This document shows, one piece after another, positions 30,457-39,635 of a stretch of DNA of 64,000 bases. This stretch comes from XN24 sp047921455 (lineage in GTDB: Bacteria > Pseudomonadota > Gammaproteobacteria > Steroidobacterales > XN24): NCBI GenBank assembly GCA_047921455.1, contig JBLRWC010000009.1, positions 18,919 to 82,918 on the forward strand, written 5' to 3'. The position numbers and the translations under genes are program-made. Numbering within the stretch: the stretch's first letter is position 1; the number at the start of each line of letters is the position of its first letter. The notes beneath the pieces were generated by a model that was not told where the DNA came from, ran no database searches, and saw only the letters and a program-made list of their open reading frames with translations.

Positions 30457-31663
30457 AGGTGCGCTGTCTCCTGCGAATATTCGCCTGTACGACAAAATAA
30501 TCGATCAGCGGCGCGAACACGTTGGCGAGCAGAATGGCCAGCATAATACCCTCTGGAAAGGCTGGATTGATGACGCGTATCAGGACTGTCAACACCCCGA
30601 TCAACGCACCGAAGATGAGCTTGCCCTTGTTGGTCATGGCGGCGCTGACCGGATCCGTCGCCATGAATACCAGGCCGAATGCAAAACCGCCCGTGAGAGC
30701 GTGCCATTGCCATGGCATGTGGAGATAGGGGTTACTGTCCGGTCCGGCAAAGAAATTGAACAGCAGCACCGTGCCCACCAGGCCGAGCAGCACGCCCAGC
30801 ATGATGCGCCAGGACGCGATGCGCGTATAAAGCAGGAATACCGCACCAATCGCACAAGCCAGCGCGGACTCCGCACCGATCGTCCCGGGCAAAAAGCCCA
30901 GCCACATGTCGGTCAAGGTGTAGCCGGCCGCCTCGATCGCCTCGAGCCCGCCCTGCGGCGCCAGCGCCAGCGGCGTGGCGCCCGTGTAGCCATCGACCGT
31001 TACCCAGACGTCGTTGCCGGAATTCTGGGCGGGATAAGCGAAATACAGGAAAGCCCGCCCGGTCAGCGCCGGATTGAGGAAATTCTTGCCGGTCCCGCCG
31101 AACACTTCCTTGCCGATCACGACCGCGAAAGTAATGCCGAGCGCCACCTGCCAGAGTGGGATCGTGGGCGGCAAGATCAACGTATAGAGCATCGAGGTCA
31201 CCAGGAAGCCCTCGTTCACCTCGTGCTTGCGCACGATGGCGAACAACACTTCCCAGGCGCCGCCGACCGCCAAGGTGACGATGTAGACAGGCAAAAAATA
31301 CAGGAAGCCGTGCCAGAAACAGGCAACGATGCTGTCCGGATCGTAGCCGATGCCCAGCGTGGCCAGCACCGCGCCCCGCCAGCCGTCAATGGCGGTCACG
31401 CCCATCTCGGCCATCGCCAGGTTGGCCTGCAGACCGATGTTATACATACCGAAGAATGCGCACGGCAGTACGGCCAGCACCACGTAGGTCATGACGCGTT
31501 TAAGGTCGATGGCATCGCGCACGTGGGGCGCCCTGCTGGTCACTTCCGGCGGGGTATACAGGAAGGTGTCCACCATCTCGTACAAGGCATAGAACTTTTC
31601 GAAACGGCCGCCCGGTACGAACATCGGTTCGACGCGGTCGAGAAACTTGCGCAACCGGCTCAT
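30449..31663 (-). CDS. nqrB: Na+-NQR subunit B (covalent FMN, ubiquinone site)
   Basis: A 404-residue polytopic subunit that carries a covalent FMN on Thr230 (DGYTGATPLA) and riboflavin, and forms part of the Na+ channel and quinone site. The family sequence GKNFLNPALTGRAFLYFAYP and the Gly residues of the quinone region (GGTGKNF) are present. The N-terminal KFLDRVEPMFVPGGRFEKFYALYEM is typical. The ATG at 31663 shares one base with the nqrA stop. Confidence 0.97.
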   Translation of the reverse strand: MSRLRKFLDRVEPMFVPGGRFEKFYALYEMVDTFLYTPPEVTSRAPHVRDAIDLKRVMTYVVLAVLPCAFFGMYNIGLQANLAMAEMGVTAIDGWRGAVLATLGIGYDPDSIVACFWHGFLYFLPVYIVTLAVGGAWEVLFAIVRKHEVNEGFLVTSMLYTLILPPTIPLWQVALGITFAVVIGKEVFGGTGKNFLNPALTGRAFLYFAYPAQNSGNDVWVTVDGYTGATPLALAPQGGLEAIEAAGYTLTDMWLGFLPGTIGAESALACAIGAVFLLYTRIASWRIMLGVLLGLVGTVLLFNFFAGPDSNPYLHMPWQWHALTGGFAFGLVFMATDPVSAAMTNKGKLIFGALIGVLTVLIRVINPAFPEGIMLAILLANVFAPLIDYFVVQANIRRRQRTYV

Positions 31664-33018
31664 CAGCCCTCCCGCTCTATCTGTGCGAGTCGTTCCCGCA
31701 AAACCGGGCCGAACTCGTGCTTGCCCGGGCAAACGAAGGTGCACAGCGCGAGATCTTCCTCGTCCAGCTCCAGCGCGCCCAGTTTCTGTGCTTCATCGGT
31801 ATCGCCCACCAGCAGCGCGCGCAGCAGCTGCGTCGGCAGGATATCGAGCGGCATGACGCGCTCATATGAACCGATCGGCACCATGGCGCGCGGACTGCCA
31901 TGCTGGCTGGTGGTGAGGGCGAAGCGCCGCAACGCCGAGCTGAAGCTCGAAAATAACGCGCCGGTGGCGGAAACTTTTTCGCCGGCTGGATTCAGCCACC
32001 CGAGCAATTGCCGTTCGCGGCCCTCCCGCAGCGCGGTCACCTGCTGGTGATACCGGCCAAGATAGGCCGTCCAGTCGAGCGCATGAAAACCCGACCACAC
32101 GGAACCGGACAACACCCGGGATTCCACGCCCTCTTCGAGCTCGCCGGCGACCAGCGGCTCGAGATGCGCGCCCAGCCGCGTACGCAACAGGCGCGGCCGC
32201 TTGACCGTCGGACCGGCCAGCGAGACCACGCGCTCGGGGTCGAGTCGACCGGTCGTGAACAGGCGGCCGATGGCAATGACGTCCTGGTACCCCAGGTGCC
32301 AGACGACCCGGTCCGCATTGACCGGATAAAGATGGTGAATATGCGTGCCGACGAGACCCGCCGGATGAGGTCCACCGAATTCGGCCACCTGCACGGTAGC
32401 GATCGATTCCGGCACGGGCACATCCGCACCGGCCGCTTTGCACACGAAGGTCGTGCCCTTGGTCAGCCGGGTCAGTACGGTCACCCCGTTGACGAAATCC
32501 TCCGGCGCCGAGCGGATCACCACGACCGGATCCGGCGCCAGCGGATTGGTATCCATGGCATTGACGAAAATCGCGTGCGCGCCGCTGTCTCTCGCCGGCA
32601 CCTTGCTCCAGGGCCGCGTGCGCAGCGCGCACCACAGCCCGGAGCGCGTCAGGTTATCGATCACGCGTTCACGTTCCAGCGCAGCCAGCTCACCTGCCGG
32701 CCAGCTACGGAATTCCTCGGCCGCGTCGCCTTCGAGCTCGATCGTGACGGATTCGAGCACGCGCCGTGCACCACGCCGAATGCCCGCCACGACGCCGGCC
32801 CCGGGGGAAGTCACGACCAGGCCGGGGCGGCGCCGGTCGCTGAATAACGCCTGGCCGAGCCGGACCCGCTCCCCCTCTTCGACATGCATGGCGGGCCGGA
32901 GGTCAAGGTAATCCCGGCCCAGCACTGCCACGGATTTCGCCGGGCGGGCGGCCTCGATGATTTGCGCTGGCTCATTCTTGAGCGGCAGGTCCAGACCGCA
33001 ACGAATCCTGATCGTCAT
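31663..33018 (-). CDS. nqrA: Na+-NQR subunit A
   Basis: A 451-residue cytoplasmic-side subunit that stabilises the complex and contacts NqrB. It starts MTIRIRCGLDLPLKNEPAQ, as in the family, and contains DTNPLAPDP and the barrel-sandwich domain residues. The C-terminal CTFVCPGKHEFGPVL is conserved in NqrA. It is the first gene of nqrABCDEF-nqrM-orf151; all genes overlap or lie within 16 bases, so one transcript is expected. The promoter is within the 103-base spacer and the 3' end of the preceding gene. Confidence 0.97.
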   Translation of the reverse strand: MTIRIRCGLDLPLKNEPAQIIEAARPAKSVAVLGRDYLDLRPAMHVEEGERVRLGQALFSDRRRPGLVVTSPGAGVVAGIRRGARRVLESVTIELEGDAAEEFRSWPAGELAALERERVIDNLTRSGLWCALRTRPWSKVPARDSGAHAIFVNAMDTNPLAPDPVVVIRSAPEDFVNGVTVLTRLTKGTTFVCKAAGADVPVPESIATVQVAEFGGPHPAGLVGTHIHHLYPVNADRVVWHLGYQDVIAIGRLFTTGRLDPERVVSLAGPTVKRPRLLRTRLGAHLEPLVAGELEEGVESRVLSGSVWSGFHALDWTAYLGRYHQQVTALREGRERQLLGWLNPAGEKVSATGALFSSFSSALRRFALTTSQHGSPRAMVPIGSYERVMPLDILPTQLLRALLVGDTDEAQKLGALELDEEDLALCTFVCPGKHEFGPVLRERLAQIEREG

Positions 33019-33101
33019 GTAAAGCCTGTTCTGAGAGGGATCGATGGCATGCGGCCAATGCTGCACATGCACAATATTCACTTGGGCAGATATTATTCGC
33101 G

Positions 33102-33129
33102 ATTATAACTCACTGCGAAAGTCAGTCAT
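33102..33129 (-). promoter_or_regulatory. Candidate nqr operon promoter
   Basis: Minus-strand ATGACT (33129-33124), 16 bases, then perfect TATAAT (33107-33102). Transcription would start near 33095, giving a leader of about 77 bases before nqrA. The -35 lies within the last codons of the upstream dehydrogenase gene. Confidence 0.6.
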
Positions 33130-33964
33130 GGTTATTGCGCGCCGCCCGGTAGCGCGCGGCGGCAGCCGCGCTCAAACGATCCACCAGGCTCGGCGCAAGC
33201 CGGTCCAACCACCACAGCAAGCGTATTTCCCATGGAAACACGACCAGCCCCCGATTCCTCGCGACGCCGCGCAAGATCCGGGCGATCGCGGTATCGATGT
33301 CGATGAAACGAAACGGCACGGCGGCGCGCGCAGCATTACGTTCCACTCCGATCAACAGGGCATTGTCGAGAATGCGCGTCTCGATAAAACCCGGACATAC
33401 CGCGGTCACGCCGATCCCCAGTGCCCGGCCCTCCGCACGCAGCGAGCGCGACAAGCCGACCACGCCATGCTTGGTCGCGCTGTAAGCGGCATACAAGGGT
33501 CCCGGCAGCAGGCCGAACGCGGACGCGACGTTGACTACCTGGCCACCGCCGTGTGCCGACATCCGTGGCCACACCGCCTGGCAACCGTTGATCACGCCCA
33601 TGAAATTGACTTCCATCACCTGTCGCCAGAGCTCGGGCGTCATATCGCGCGCGTCCGCAGCTGCGCCGATGCCGGCATTGTTGAATAACATGTCGATACG
33701 CCCCTGCGTCCGCCAGGCGTCATCCACCGCTGCCGTGAACGCCGGACCATCGCGCACGTCGAGCTGGACGGCGCTGGCCTCGTACCCGGCCGCGCGAATC
33801 GCCCCGGCTGCTGTCACGCAGGCCGAGCCATCCAGGTCGGTCATGACCAGGCGCGCCCCTGCCGCGGCCAGCGCCCTCGCCAGGCCCAGGCCAATCCCGG
33901 AGGCTGCCCCGGTGATAAACACCGTCTTGCCGCCAAATACCGCCCGGTGCTTGTTCGCCATCAT
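33122..33964 (-). CDS. Short-chain dehydrogenase/reductase (SDR) 1
   Basis: A 280-residue SDR with the NAD(P)-binding TGAASGIGLGLA (near residue 14), NNAG (FNNAGIGAAAD), catalytic Ser in VNVASAFG and Tyr-x3-Lys in YAAYSATKHGV. The Asp in VMTDLDG at the end of strand 2 suggests NAD preference. The C-terminus has an extra hydrophobic/basic segment (FPWEIRLLWWLDRLAP) that could attach to membranes. Start is ATG 33964 or the next ATG; the former shares one base with the stop of SDR 2. Substrate unknown; membrane-type SDRs like this act on lipids, fatty alcohols or steroids. Confidence 0.85.
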   Translation of the reverse strand: MMANKHRAVFGGKTVFITGAASGIGLGLARALAAAGARLVMTDLDGSACVTAAGAIRAAGYEASAVQLDVRDGPAFTAAVDDAWRTQGRIDMLFNNAGIGAAADARDMTPELWRQVMEVNFMGVINGCQAVWPRMSAHGGGQVVNVASAFGLLPGPLYAAYSATKHGVVGLSRSLRAEGRALGIGVTAVCPGFIETRILDNALLIGVERNAARAAVPFRFIDIDTAIARILRGVARNRGLVVFPWEIRLLWWLDRLAPSLVDRLSAAAAARYRAARNNHD

Positions 33965-34737
33965 CAACCGCTCGCCGGGTAGCCGGAAATCCAGCGCATC
34001 ATGGCGCGGTTGACGGCGCCCGGCAGCATGGCCGACAGCCCCCGCACCAGCCGGTAACGCCAACCCACGTACCACATCAAGCGATGCCCGTGCGCAGCGC
34101 GCCAGATGACCGCAGCGACATCCTCGGGCTGCAGCTGCACCCCCAACCGGTCCATCGCACCGCTGCGACGACCAGCGATCATCGGCGTCGCGACAAAGGC
34201 CGGCATAATGCAGGCCACGCGAATACCGTGCCGACGCCATTCGATGTCGAGCGCCTCGGACAGTGCACGCACGAACATCTTGGTGGCCGAGTAGGTCGCA
34301 TAATCGGGTGACCCGTAGGAGGCCGAAGCTGAGGCGAGGTTCACTACCCGGCCACGACCTCGGCGCAACATCGGGAACGCCGCCAACAGCGCCTCCACGA
34401 CGCCGCGCGCGTTGATATCGATAAGCTGCCGGTGATCCTCGGGCGCGATGTTTTCGAAAGGACCGATCCGCAGCACGCCCGCGTTATTGACCAGCAGGTC
34501 GAGTGACCCGCAGGGGCCGCCGCAAAACGCCCCCAGCGCCGCCTCGAGAGCGGCCGGATCGCTGACGTCGCAGCAGTACACGTCGCTCGTCGCGTCGCCC
34601 AGCTCCGCGGCCAATGTGGCCAGCCCGGCCGCGTCGCGGTCGGCCAGGCCCACCCGCCAGCCACGTGCAGCAAACAGCCGCGCCGTCGCGCGGCCGATGC
34701 CTGAAGCCGCACCCGTGATAAAAGCCTTTTCCGACAT
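33964..34737 (-). CDS. Short-chain dehydrogenase/reductase (SDR) 2
   Basis: A 257-residue SDR beginning MSEKAFITGAASGIGRATAR, with NNAGVL, catalytic Ser in VNLASASAS and YATYSATKMFV (Tyr-x3-Lys). The C-terminal region HRLMWYVGWRYRLVRGLSAMLPGAVNRAMM is hydrophobic/basic, like that of SDR 1, suggesting paralogous, perhaps membrane-associated, enzymes. GGGAG just upstream of the ATG is the ribosome binding site, and it is embedded at the edge of a strong hairpin (34747-34788). The gene overlaps SDR 1 by one base, so they are co-translated. Substrate unknown. Confidence 0.85.
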   Translation of the reverse strand: MSEKAFITGAASGIGRATARLFAARGWRVGLADRDAAGLATLAAELGDATSDVYCCDVSDPAALEAALGAFCGGPCGSLDLLVNNAGVLRIGPFENIAPEDHRQLIDINARGVVEALLAAFPMLRRGRGRVVNLASASASYGSPDYATYSATKMFVRALSEALDIEWRRHGIRVACIMPAFVATPMIAGRRSGAMDRLGVQLQPEDVAAVIWRAAHGHRLMWYVGWRYRLVRGLSAMLPGAVNRAMMRWISGYPASG

Positions 34738-34746
34738 GCCTGGTCT

Positions 34747-34788
34747 CCCGTGCCGCCGCGGAGCTTACCTCTCCGCGGCTGGCACGGG
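34747..34788. terminator. Long hairpin after the NAGGN genes
   Basis: Two nested 8-bp arms: CCCGTGCC (34747-34754) with GGCACGGG (34781-34788), and CCGCGGAG (34756-34763) with CTCCGCGG (34771-34778), loop of 7. It lies between the M42 peptidase stop and SDR 2. There is no T-run in the minus direction. Termination, transcript end protection or translational control of SDR 2 are all possible. Confidence 0.5.
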
Positions 34789-34803
34789 AAGCGCGCCAGG
34801 ATT

Positions 34804-35922
34804 TCAGGCGCCGCTGACCGGCAGATGCGTGAAGCCTTCCGGCGACCCCAGGCCGAGCCGGTCCCGGCGCGCGGTCGGCGGGCTTTGAATATACAGCGCC
34901 AGCAGGTCTCCAAGTGCCAGTAAAGACCTCAGGTGGCACCGCTCGTAACCGTGCGTGGCGTCTGTACCGAAACAGACCAGCGCGGTGCGGATATCGTTGC
35001 CGGCCTCGATTGCGGATGCGCTGTCGCAGCGGTAGTGCCGGAACACGTCGCGCTGGTGGCGAATACCGTAATCGCTGCACAGGCCCAACAGCTTGTGGGT
35101 CAGGTGGTAGTCGAAGGGACCCGCGGAATCCTTCATGCAAACGGTGACACCGAACTCATCGCCAGCCTGGATCGGCGCGACCGGGCCGGTATCCACCGTG
35201 ACCATTTCGGCGACGTCGCCATGCAGCACCGCCGAGGCGCCCGAACCGACTTCTTCGCTGATGGTGAACAGCAGGTGGCAATCCACCGGCAGCGGCGTCT
35301 TGCTCTCGACCAGCGCCTTGGCGACCGCCAGCACCGTCGCTACGCCGCCCTTGTCGTCGAGGTGGCGCGAATTGATAAAGCCCGATTCAGTGATTTCAGG
35401 GTTTGCGTCCACGGCGACGAAGTCACCGCGATTAAGACCCAGCCGGATGAGATCGCCGCGCGTGAAACATTCCTCGTCGAGGCGCAGCTCCACGTGGTCC
35501 CAACTCACCGGCAGGGAGTCGATCTCCAGGTTGTAAGCATGGCCGGACGCTTTGACCGGCAGGATGGTGCCGCGGTAACTGGTCTCATCCGTGTAAACCG
35601 TCACGCGTGCGCCCTCGGCAAAGCGGCTCGACCAGGTGCCGATCGGCAACAGCTCGAGGCGGCCGTTGTCCTTCAGGTTCGCGGTGATTGCGCCGAGCGT
35701 GTCGAGATGACTCACGATCGCCCGGTCCGGGCTGCTTTGCGCACCCTTCAGGTCGGCACGAATCGCGCCGCGGCGCGTGATCTCGACGGGGAGACCCAGT
35801 TCCTCCAAGCGTCGCAAGGTATAGCGAACCGCCTCATCGGTGAAACCGGCGGGGCTGGGAATCCGCAGCAAATCGATGAGTACCTCTTGCAGATAATCAA
35901 GATCAATCGCCAGTGGTTTCAT
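34804..35922 (-). CDS. NAGGN-system M42 family peptidase
   Basis: A 372-residue zinc aminopeptidase-like protein of the osmoprotectant NAGGN-associated M42 family. Metal-binding and catalytic segments are visible: SHLDTLGA, SRHLDDKGGVATVL and ISEEVGSGAS. Its tail is Arg/Pro-rich. It is consistently found with asnO and ngg in species that make N-acetylglutaminylglutamine amide, and it is thought to hydrolyse the osmolyte or a precursor when salt falls; direct evidence is limited. The ATG at 35922 overlaps the ngg stop by 20 bases, so it is the third gene of the operon. Confidence 0.9.
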   Translation of the reverse strand: MKPLAIDLDYLQEVLIDLLRIPSPAGFTDEAVRYTLRRLEELGLPVEITRRGAIRADLKGAQSSPDRAIVSHLDTLGAITANLKDNGRLELLPIGTWSSRFAEGARVTVYTDETSYRGTILPVKASGHAYNLEIDSLPVSWDHVELRLDEECFTRGDLIRLGLNRGDFVAVDANPEITESGFINSRHLDDKGGVATVLAVAKALVESKTPLPVDCHLLFTISEEVGSGASAVLHGDVAEMVTVDTGPVAPIQAGDEFGVTVCMKDSAGPFDYHLTHKLLGLCSDYGIRHQRDVFRHYRCDSASAIEAGNDIRTALVCFGTDATHGYERCHLRSLLALGDLLALYIQSPPTARRDRLGLGSPEGFTHLPVSGA

Positions 35923-37717
35923 CGCTCACCTGTACCGTCTGTGGAAACAAGAAATCAACGAAGCGCTCGGCGGTCGGTTGCGGCTCGTGATTCGCCAGCC
36001 CGGGTCGCTCGTTGGCTTCAATGAACACATACTCTTCGCCCGCCGGATCGGGCACCATGAGATCCAGTCCGACGACCGGAATGGACAAGGCGCGGGCCGC
36101 GCGTTCCGCCACCTCGCGCAGCGTGGACGAGAGCCGTGTCGTGACGTCGTGCAGGGTGCCGCCAGTGTGCAGGTTGGCGGTTTCCCGCACCCGCAGTTTT
36201 TTGCCCAGCGGCAACACCTCGTCCAGCGCGTGGCCTTGTTTGCGAATACATCGTGTCGTCTCCGCATCCAGCGGAATCCGGCTTTCGCCGCCGGTGGCCG
36301 CCGCACGCCGCCGGCTTTGCTTTTCAATCAGCGTACGAATATCGTGCCGGCCATCGCCCGTCACCTCGGCCGGGCGACGCAAAGCAGCCGCCACTACGCG
36401 ATAGTCGATGACGATAATGCGCAGATCGTCACCCGGCGCAAAAGACTCGAGAATCACGCGTTCGCAGAGCCGATCGGCCGCTGCAATCGCGGCCTGCATT
36501 TCGTTTTCCTCGCGTATATCCACCGACACCCCGAGTCCCTGTTCACCGCGCGCCGGCTTGACGACGATGCGACCATGCTCGGTGAGGAATGCGCGGTCCC
36601 GCGCGGCGTCTCCGGCCACCTGTTGCGCCGGCACCTTCAAGCCCGCCTGCGCGAGCACCTTGCGGCTGATGTGCTTGTCGTCGCACCGGCTCATGGCGAT
36701 GGCGCTGGTCAATTCGCAGAGCGATTCACGACACGTGATGCTGCGGGCGCCCAGGGTGAGCGCGAAATAGCCTTCCGCCGCATCCACCAGCTCCACGCCG
36801 ATGCCGCGCCGCCGGGCCTCGTCGACGATAATGCGGGCATACGGGTTGAGGGAGTCGTAGTTATCCGGGCCGACAAACAGCGGTTCGTTGATGGCGTTCT
36901 TGCGCTTCATGGAAAACACCGGCACGCGCTCGAAGCCCATCTTCTCGTAGAGGCGAATGACTGCCTCGTTGTCGTGCATCACCGAGAGATCCATGAACGC
37001 GCGGCCCCGCGCCGCATAGTGATCCGCGATCCACGCGACCAGCGCGCGCCCGATCCCGGGCCGCGCCGCCTGGGGATCGACCGCGAGACACCACATGCTC
37101 GAGCCCTTTTCCGGGTCGCCGAACGCATGCACGTGATCGACCCCGGTGACGGTGCCGATAATGCGGCCGGTATCCTCGTCCTCCGCCACAAAAAACGACA
37201 GCGTCTTCGACTTGCGCCGTTCCATGACGAAATCCGGACTTGGCGGTACCATCCGCCGGGCGCTCAACAAGCGGTGCATGGCCTCCGCATCCTTGTGATC
37301 GGACAAGCGGCGCACCCGGAAGCCCCGCGGCTGCACACGGGCCGGAAGATACTTGAAGAACCACAAGCGGTAGGTGTGCGAAGGGTCGAGAAACAATTCC
37401 TGCGGCGCCATCGCAAGCACGACGTGCGGATCCCGCAGGTACAGGCCGATGTCCCGCCGGCCTTCCTCTTCCTCGAGCAGGGTGCGTGCCAGCTGCGCGT
37501 TATCGCCGAAGGTATGGGCGAAGACCAGTCGTCCCCAACCGCAATCCACCACCGCGTTCGGCTTGAGCTTGGTGCCCTTGTGGCGCGGGTCGTCCTCGCC
37601 GAAACCACGCAAGGTCGCCGAACCTTGCCGCTCCAGCCGGTGCCGGGAACGGTCCGATCCCTGGCCAGGATTCCTGCCCGTACCACGATCACCGCCGGGG
37701 GGCTTTTTGAGGTTCAT
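35903..37717 (-). CDS. ngg: N-acetylglutaminylglutamine synthetase (GNAT/ATP-grasp fusion)
   Basis: A 604-residue bifunctional enzyme that acetylates glutamine and joins it to a second glutamine, giving the dipeptide of the NAGGN osmolyte. A GNAT domain (about 130-265) has the CoA loop AVDPQAARPGIGRALVAW. An ATP-grasp domain (about 300-595) has the ATP-binding VVKPARGEQGLGVSV and the C-terminal metal/nucleotide site LDLMVPDP..YVFIEANERPGL. The ATG at 37717 gives the family start MNLKKPPGG and lies five bases after asnO. The N-terminal 60 residues are Arg/Gly-rich and probably disordered. Confidence 0.92.
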   Translation of the reverse strand: MNLKKPPGGDRGTGRNPGQGSDRSRHRLERQGSATLRGFGEDDPRHKGTKLKPNAVVDCGWGRLVFAHTFGDNAQLARTLLEEEEGRRDIGLYLRDPHVVLAMAPQELFLDPSHTYRLWFFKYLPARVQPRGFRVRRLSDHKDAEAMHRLLSARRMVPPSPDFVMERRKSKTLSFFVAEDEDTGRIIGTVTGVDHVHAFGDPEKGSSMWCLAVDPQAARPGIGRALVAWIADHYAARGRAFMDLSVMHDNEAVIRLYEKMGFERVPVFSMKRKNAINEPLFVGPDNYDSLNPYARIIVDEARRRGIGVELVDAAEGYFALTLGARSITCRESLCELTSAIAMSRCDDKHISRKVLAQAGLKVPAQQVAGDAARDRAFLTEHGRIVVKPARGEQGLGVSVDIREENEMQAAIAAADRLCERVILESFAPGDDLRIIVIDYRVVAAALRRPAEVTGDGRHDIRTLIEKQSRRRAAATGGESRIPLDAETTRCIRKQGHALDEVLPLGKKLRVRETANLHTGGTLHDVTTRLSSTLREVAERAARALSIPVVGLDLMVPDPAGEEYVFIEANERPGLANHEPQPTAERFVDFLFPQTVQVSDETTGD

Positions 37718-37722
37718 GCCAT

Positions 37723-39492
37723 TCAGATCCCGTGGGTCTGCAGCCACAATTCGAACACGGCCAGCTGCCAGAGCTTGGAGCCGCGCAAGGGTGTCAGGTG
37801 CTCCTCGGGCGCTTGCAACAATTGTTCGACATAGTCGCGGCGAAACACGCCGCGCTCGCGCGCCGCCTGGCCGGACAATGCGTCGCGTACCATTTCGAGA
37901 CTCTCGCCGCGCAGGTACTTGAGCGCGGGCACCGGGAAATAGCCTTTCGGTCGATCGATGACATCGTGCGGAATAACTCGGCGCGCCGCTTCCTTGAGTA
38001 CGCCTTTGCCCTCTTGAGCAAGCTTGAGCCGTGCCGGACAACGCGCCGCAAGCTCAACCACCTCGTGATCGAGAAACGGCGTGCGCGCCTCGAGACCCCA
38101 GGCCATGGTCATATTATCGACGCGCTTGACCGGATCGTCGGTCAACATGACCGTGGTATCCAGGTGCAACGCCTTGTCGACCGGCGCGTCGGCCTCGATG
38201 GACTCGAACCAGGACTCGACGAAGCGCCGGCTGAAGTCCTCGCTGACGAAACCGGGCTCGACCGCTTCGCGGAACCCGGCATGGTCGCGGTCAAAAAAGA
38301 CCCGCGCGTAATCGCCCAGCGGGTCGCTGCTGTCCACCAGCGGCGGATACCAGTGGTAGCCGCCAAAGACCTCGTCCGCGCCCTGGCCGCTCTGCACGAC
38401 CTTGACGTACTTGGATACCTCGCGTGACAGCAGGTAGAAGCCGATGTTGTCGTGGCTGACCATCGGCTCCGACATGGCCGAGAAACAGCCGGGAAGATGC
38501 TGCAACAGCGTACTGGAATCGACAAAAATCTGGTGGTGCTCGGTGCCGAAGGTGCGCGCCACGAGATCCGAATAACGGAACTCGTTGCCTTCCTCCTTGC
38601 CGACGTCCTCGAAACCCACCGAGAAGGTGTTCAGGTGCGGCACCCCCTCGCCGGCCAGCAGGCCCGTGATGAGGCTCGAATCCAGCCCGCCGGACAACAG
38701 CACACCGACCGGCACGTCGCCGGTAAGCCGGCGGCGCACCGCCACGCGCATCGACTCCAGCACCGCATCTTCCCACTCCTCGTCCGTTTGCGGATCACCG
38801 GGCTCCGCCACGAAACGCAGCGACCAGAACCGCTGCTCGTGGAAGCCGCCATCGGGTTCGATGCGCAACCAGCATCCCGGCGCCAACTTGCGCACACTCG
38901 CAAGCAAGGTATGCGGCGCCGGTACGACCGAGTGGAAGCTCATGTAGAAATGCAACGCCGCCGGATCGAGCGCATTCGACGCCAGCCCGTCGCGCGTCAG
39001 GGCCGGCAAGGTGGAAGCGAAGCGGAATGCACCGTTCTCGCGCGTGTAATACAAGGGCTTGATACCGAGGCGATCGCGCGCCAGGAACAATCGGCCGGAT
39101 TCGTTCTCGCGAATACAGAACGCGAACATCCCCTTGAATTCATCGACGCAGCGCTCGCCCCAGGCGTGAAAGGCCTTCAGGATGACCTCGGTGTCGCTAC
39201 GCGAGAAAAACCGGTAACCCTTTTCGCGGAGGCGCTTGCGCAGCTCGTCGTGGTTATAGATGCAGCCATTGAATACGATCGTCAGGCCCAGCTCCTGGTC
39301 GCGCATGGGCTGCGCGCCGCGCTCGGACAAGTCGACGATCGCCAGGCGACGGTGGCCCAGCGCCACGGCGCCCTGCGCGACCAGGCCGTCATCGTCCGGC
39401 CCCCGCGGGCTCATCAGGTCCAGCATCCGTTGCACGCGGCCGATGTCGGCCGCCGCGCCGTCGAAGCGAATCTCCCCGGCGATTCCACACAT
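37723..39492 (-). CDS. asnO: N-acetylglutaminylglutamine amidotransferase AsnO
   Basis: A 589-residue asparagine-synthetase-like enzyme that amidates the dipeptide carboxyl in the last step of NAGGN synthesis. The glutaminase domain starts MCGIAG with Cys2 as nucleophile after Met removal. SRSDTEVILKAFHAWG and the AMP-binding PP-loop LSGGLDSSLITGLLAGEG (near residue 265) are present, as is GADEVFGGYHWYP. AAAGGAG precedes the ATG. It heads the asnO-ngg-M42 operon; a sigma-S-like -10 sequence lies about 55 bases upstream. Asparagine synthetase B is the close relative; the ngg neighbour makes the AsnO call secure. Confidence 0.94.
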   Translation of the reverse strand: MCGIAGEIRFDGAAADIGRVQRMLDLMSPRGPDDDGLVAQGAVALGHRRLAIVDLSERGAQPMRDQELGLTIVFNGCIYNHDELRKRLREKGYRFFSRSDTEVILKAFHAWGERCVDEFKGMFAFCIRENESGRLFLARDRLGIKPLYYTRENGAFRFASTLPALTRDGLASNALDPAALHFYMSFHSVVPAPHTLLASVRKLAPGCWLRIEPDGGFHEQRFWSLRFVAEPGDPQTDEEWEDAVLESMRVAVRRRLTGDVPVGVLLSGGLDSSLITGLLAGEGVPHLNTFSVGFEDVGKEEGNEFRYSDLVARTFGTEHHQIFVDSSTLLQHLPGCFSAMSEPMVSHDNIGFYLLSREVSKYVKVVQSGQGADEVFGGYHWYPPLVDSSDPLGDYARVFFDRDHAGFREAVEPGFVSEDFSRRFVESWFESIEADAPVDKALHLDTTVMLTDDPVKRVDNMTMAWGLEARTPFLDHEVVELAARCPARLKLAQEGKGVLKEAARRVIPHDVIDRPKGYFPVPALKYLRGESLEMVRDALSGQAARERGVFRRDYVEQLLQAPEEHLTPLRGSKLWQLAVFELWLQTHGI

Positions 39493-39543
39493 TGAAAAAA
39501 GCTCCTTTTGGCCCGACCCTCGCGGCCACGCCCGTACATCATC

Positions 39544-39551
39544 AGTTTAGA
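39544..39551 (-). promoter_or_regulatory. Sigma-S-like -10 element upstream of asnO
   Basis: The minus strand reads TCTAAACT, one mismatch from the extended sigma-S -10 TCTATACT. No TTGACA-like -35 exists 17 bases upstream, which fits sigma-S promoters. Transcription would begin near 39537, about 45 bases before the asnO start. Confidence 0.45.
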
Positions 39552-39635
39552 AGGGAATTAGCGGCCGGCTTGGGCCGTGCCGCCCCGCGCGGGCATCGGT
39601 CTCCAGTTCGTGCCAATTGATGGAAAGAGGTTAAC

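Noticed and set aside
30137..32050. 637-codon plus-strand open frame opposite nqrC/nqrB/nqrA
   Set aside because: It overlaps three certain Na+-NQR genes and reads as low-complexity Arg/Gln/His-rich sequence.
35978..37834. 618-codon plus-strand open frame opposite ngg
   Set aside because: It is antisense to the ngg gene and carries no motif. It extends into asnO too.
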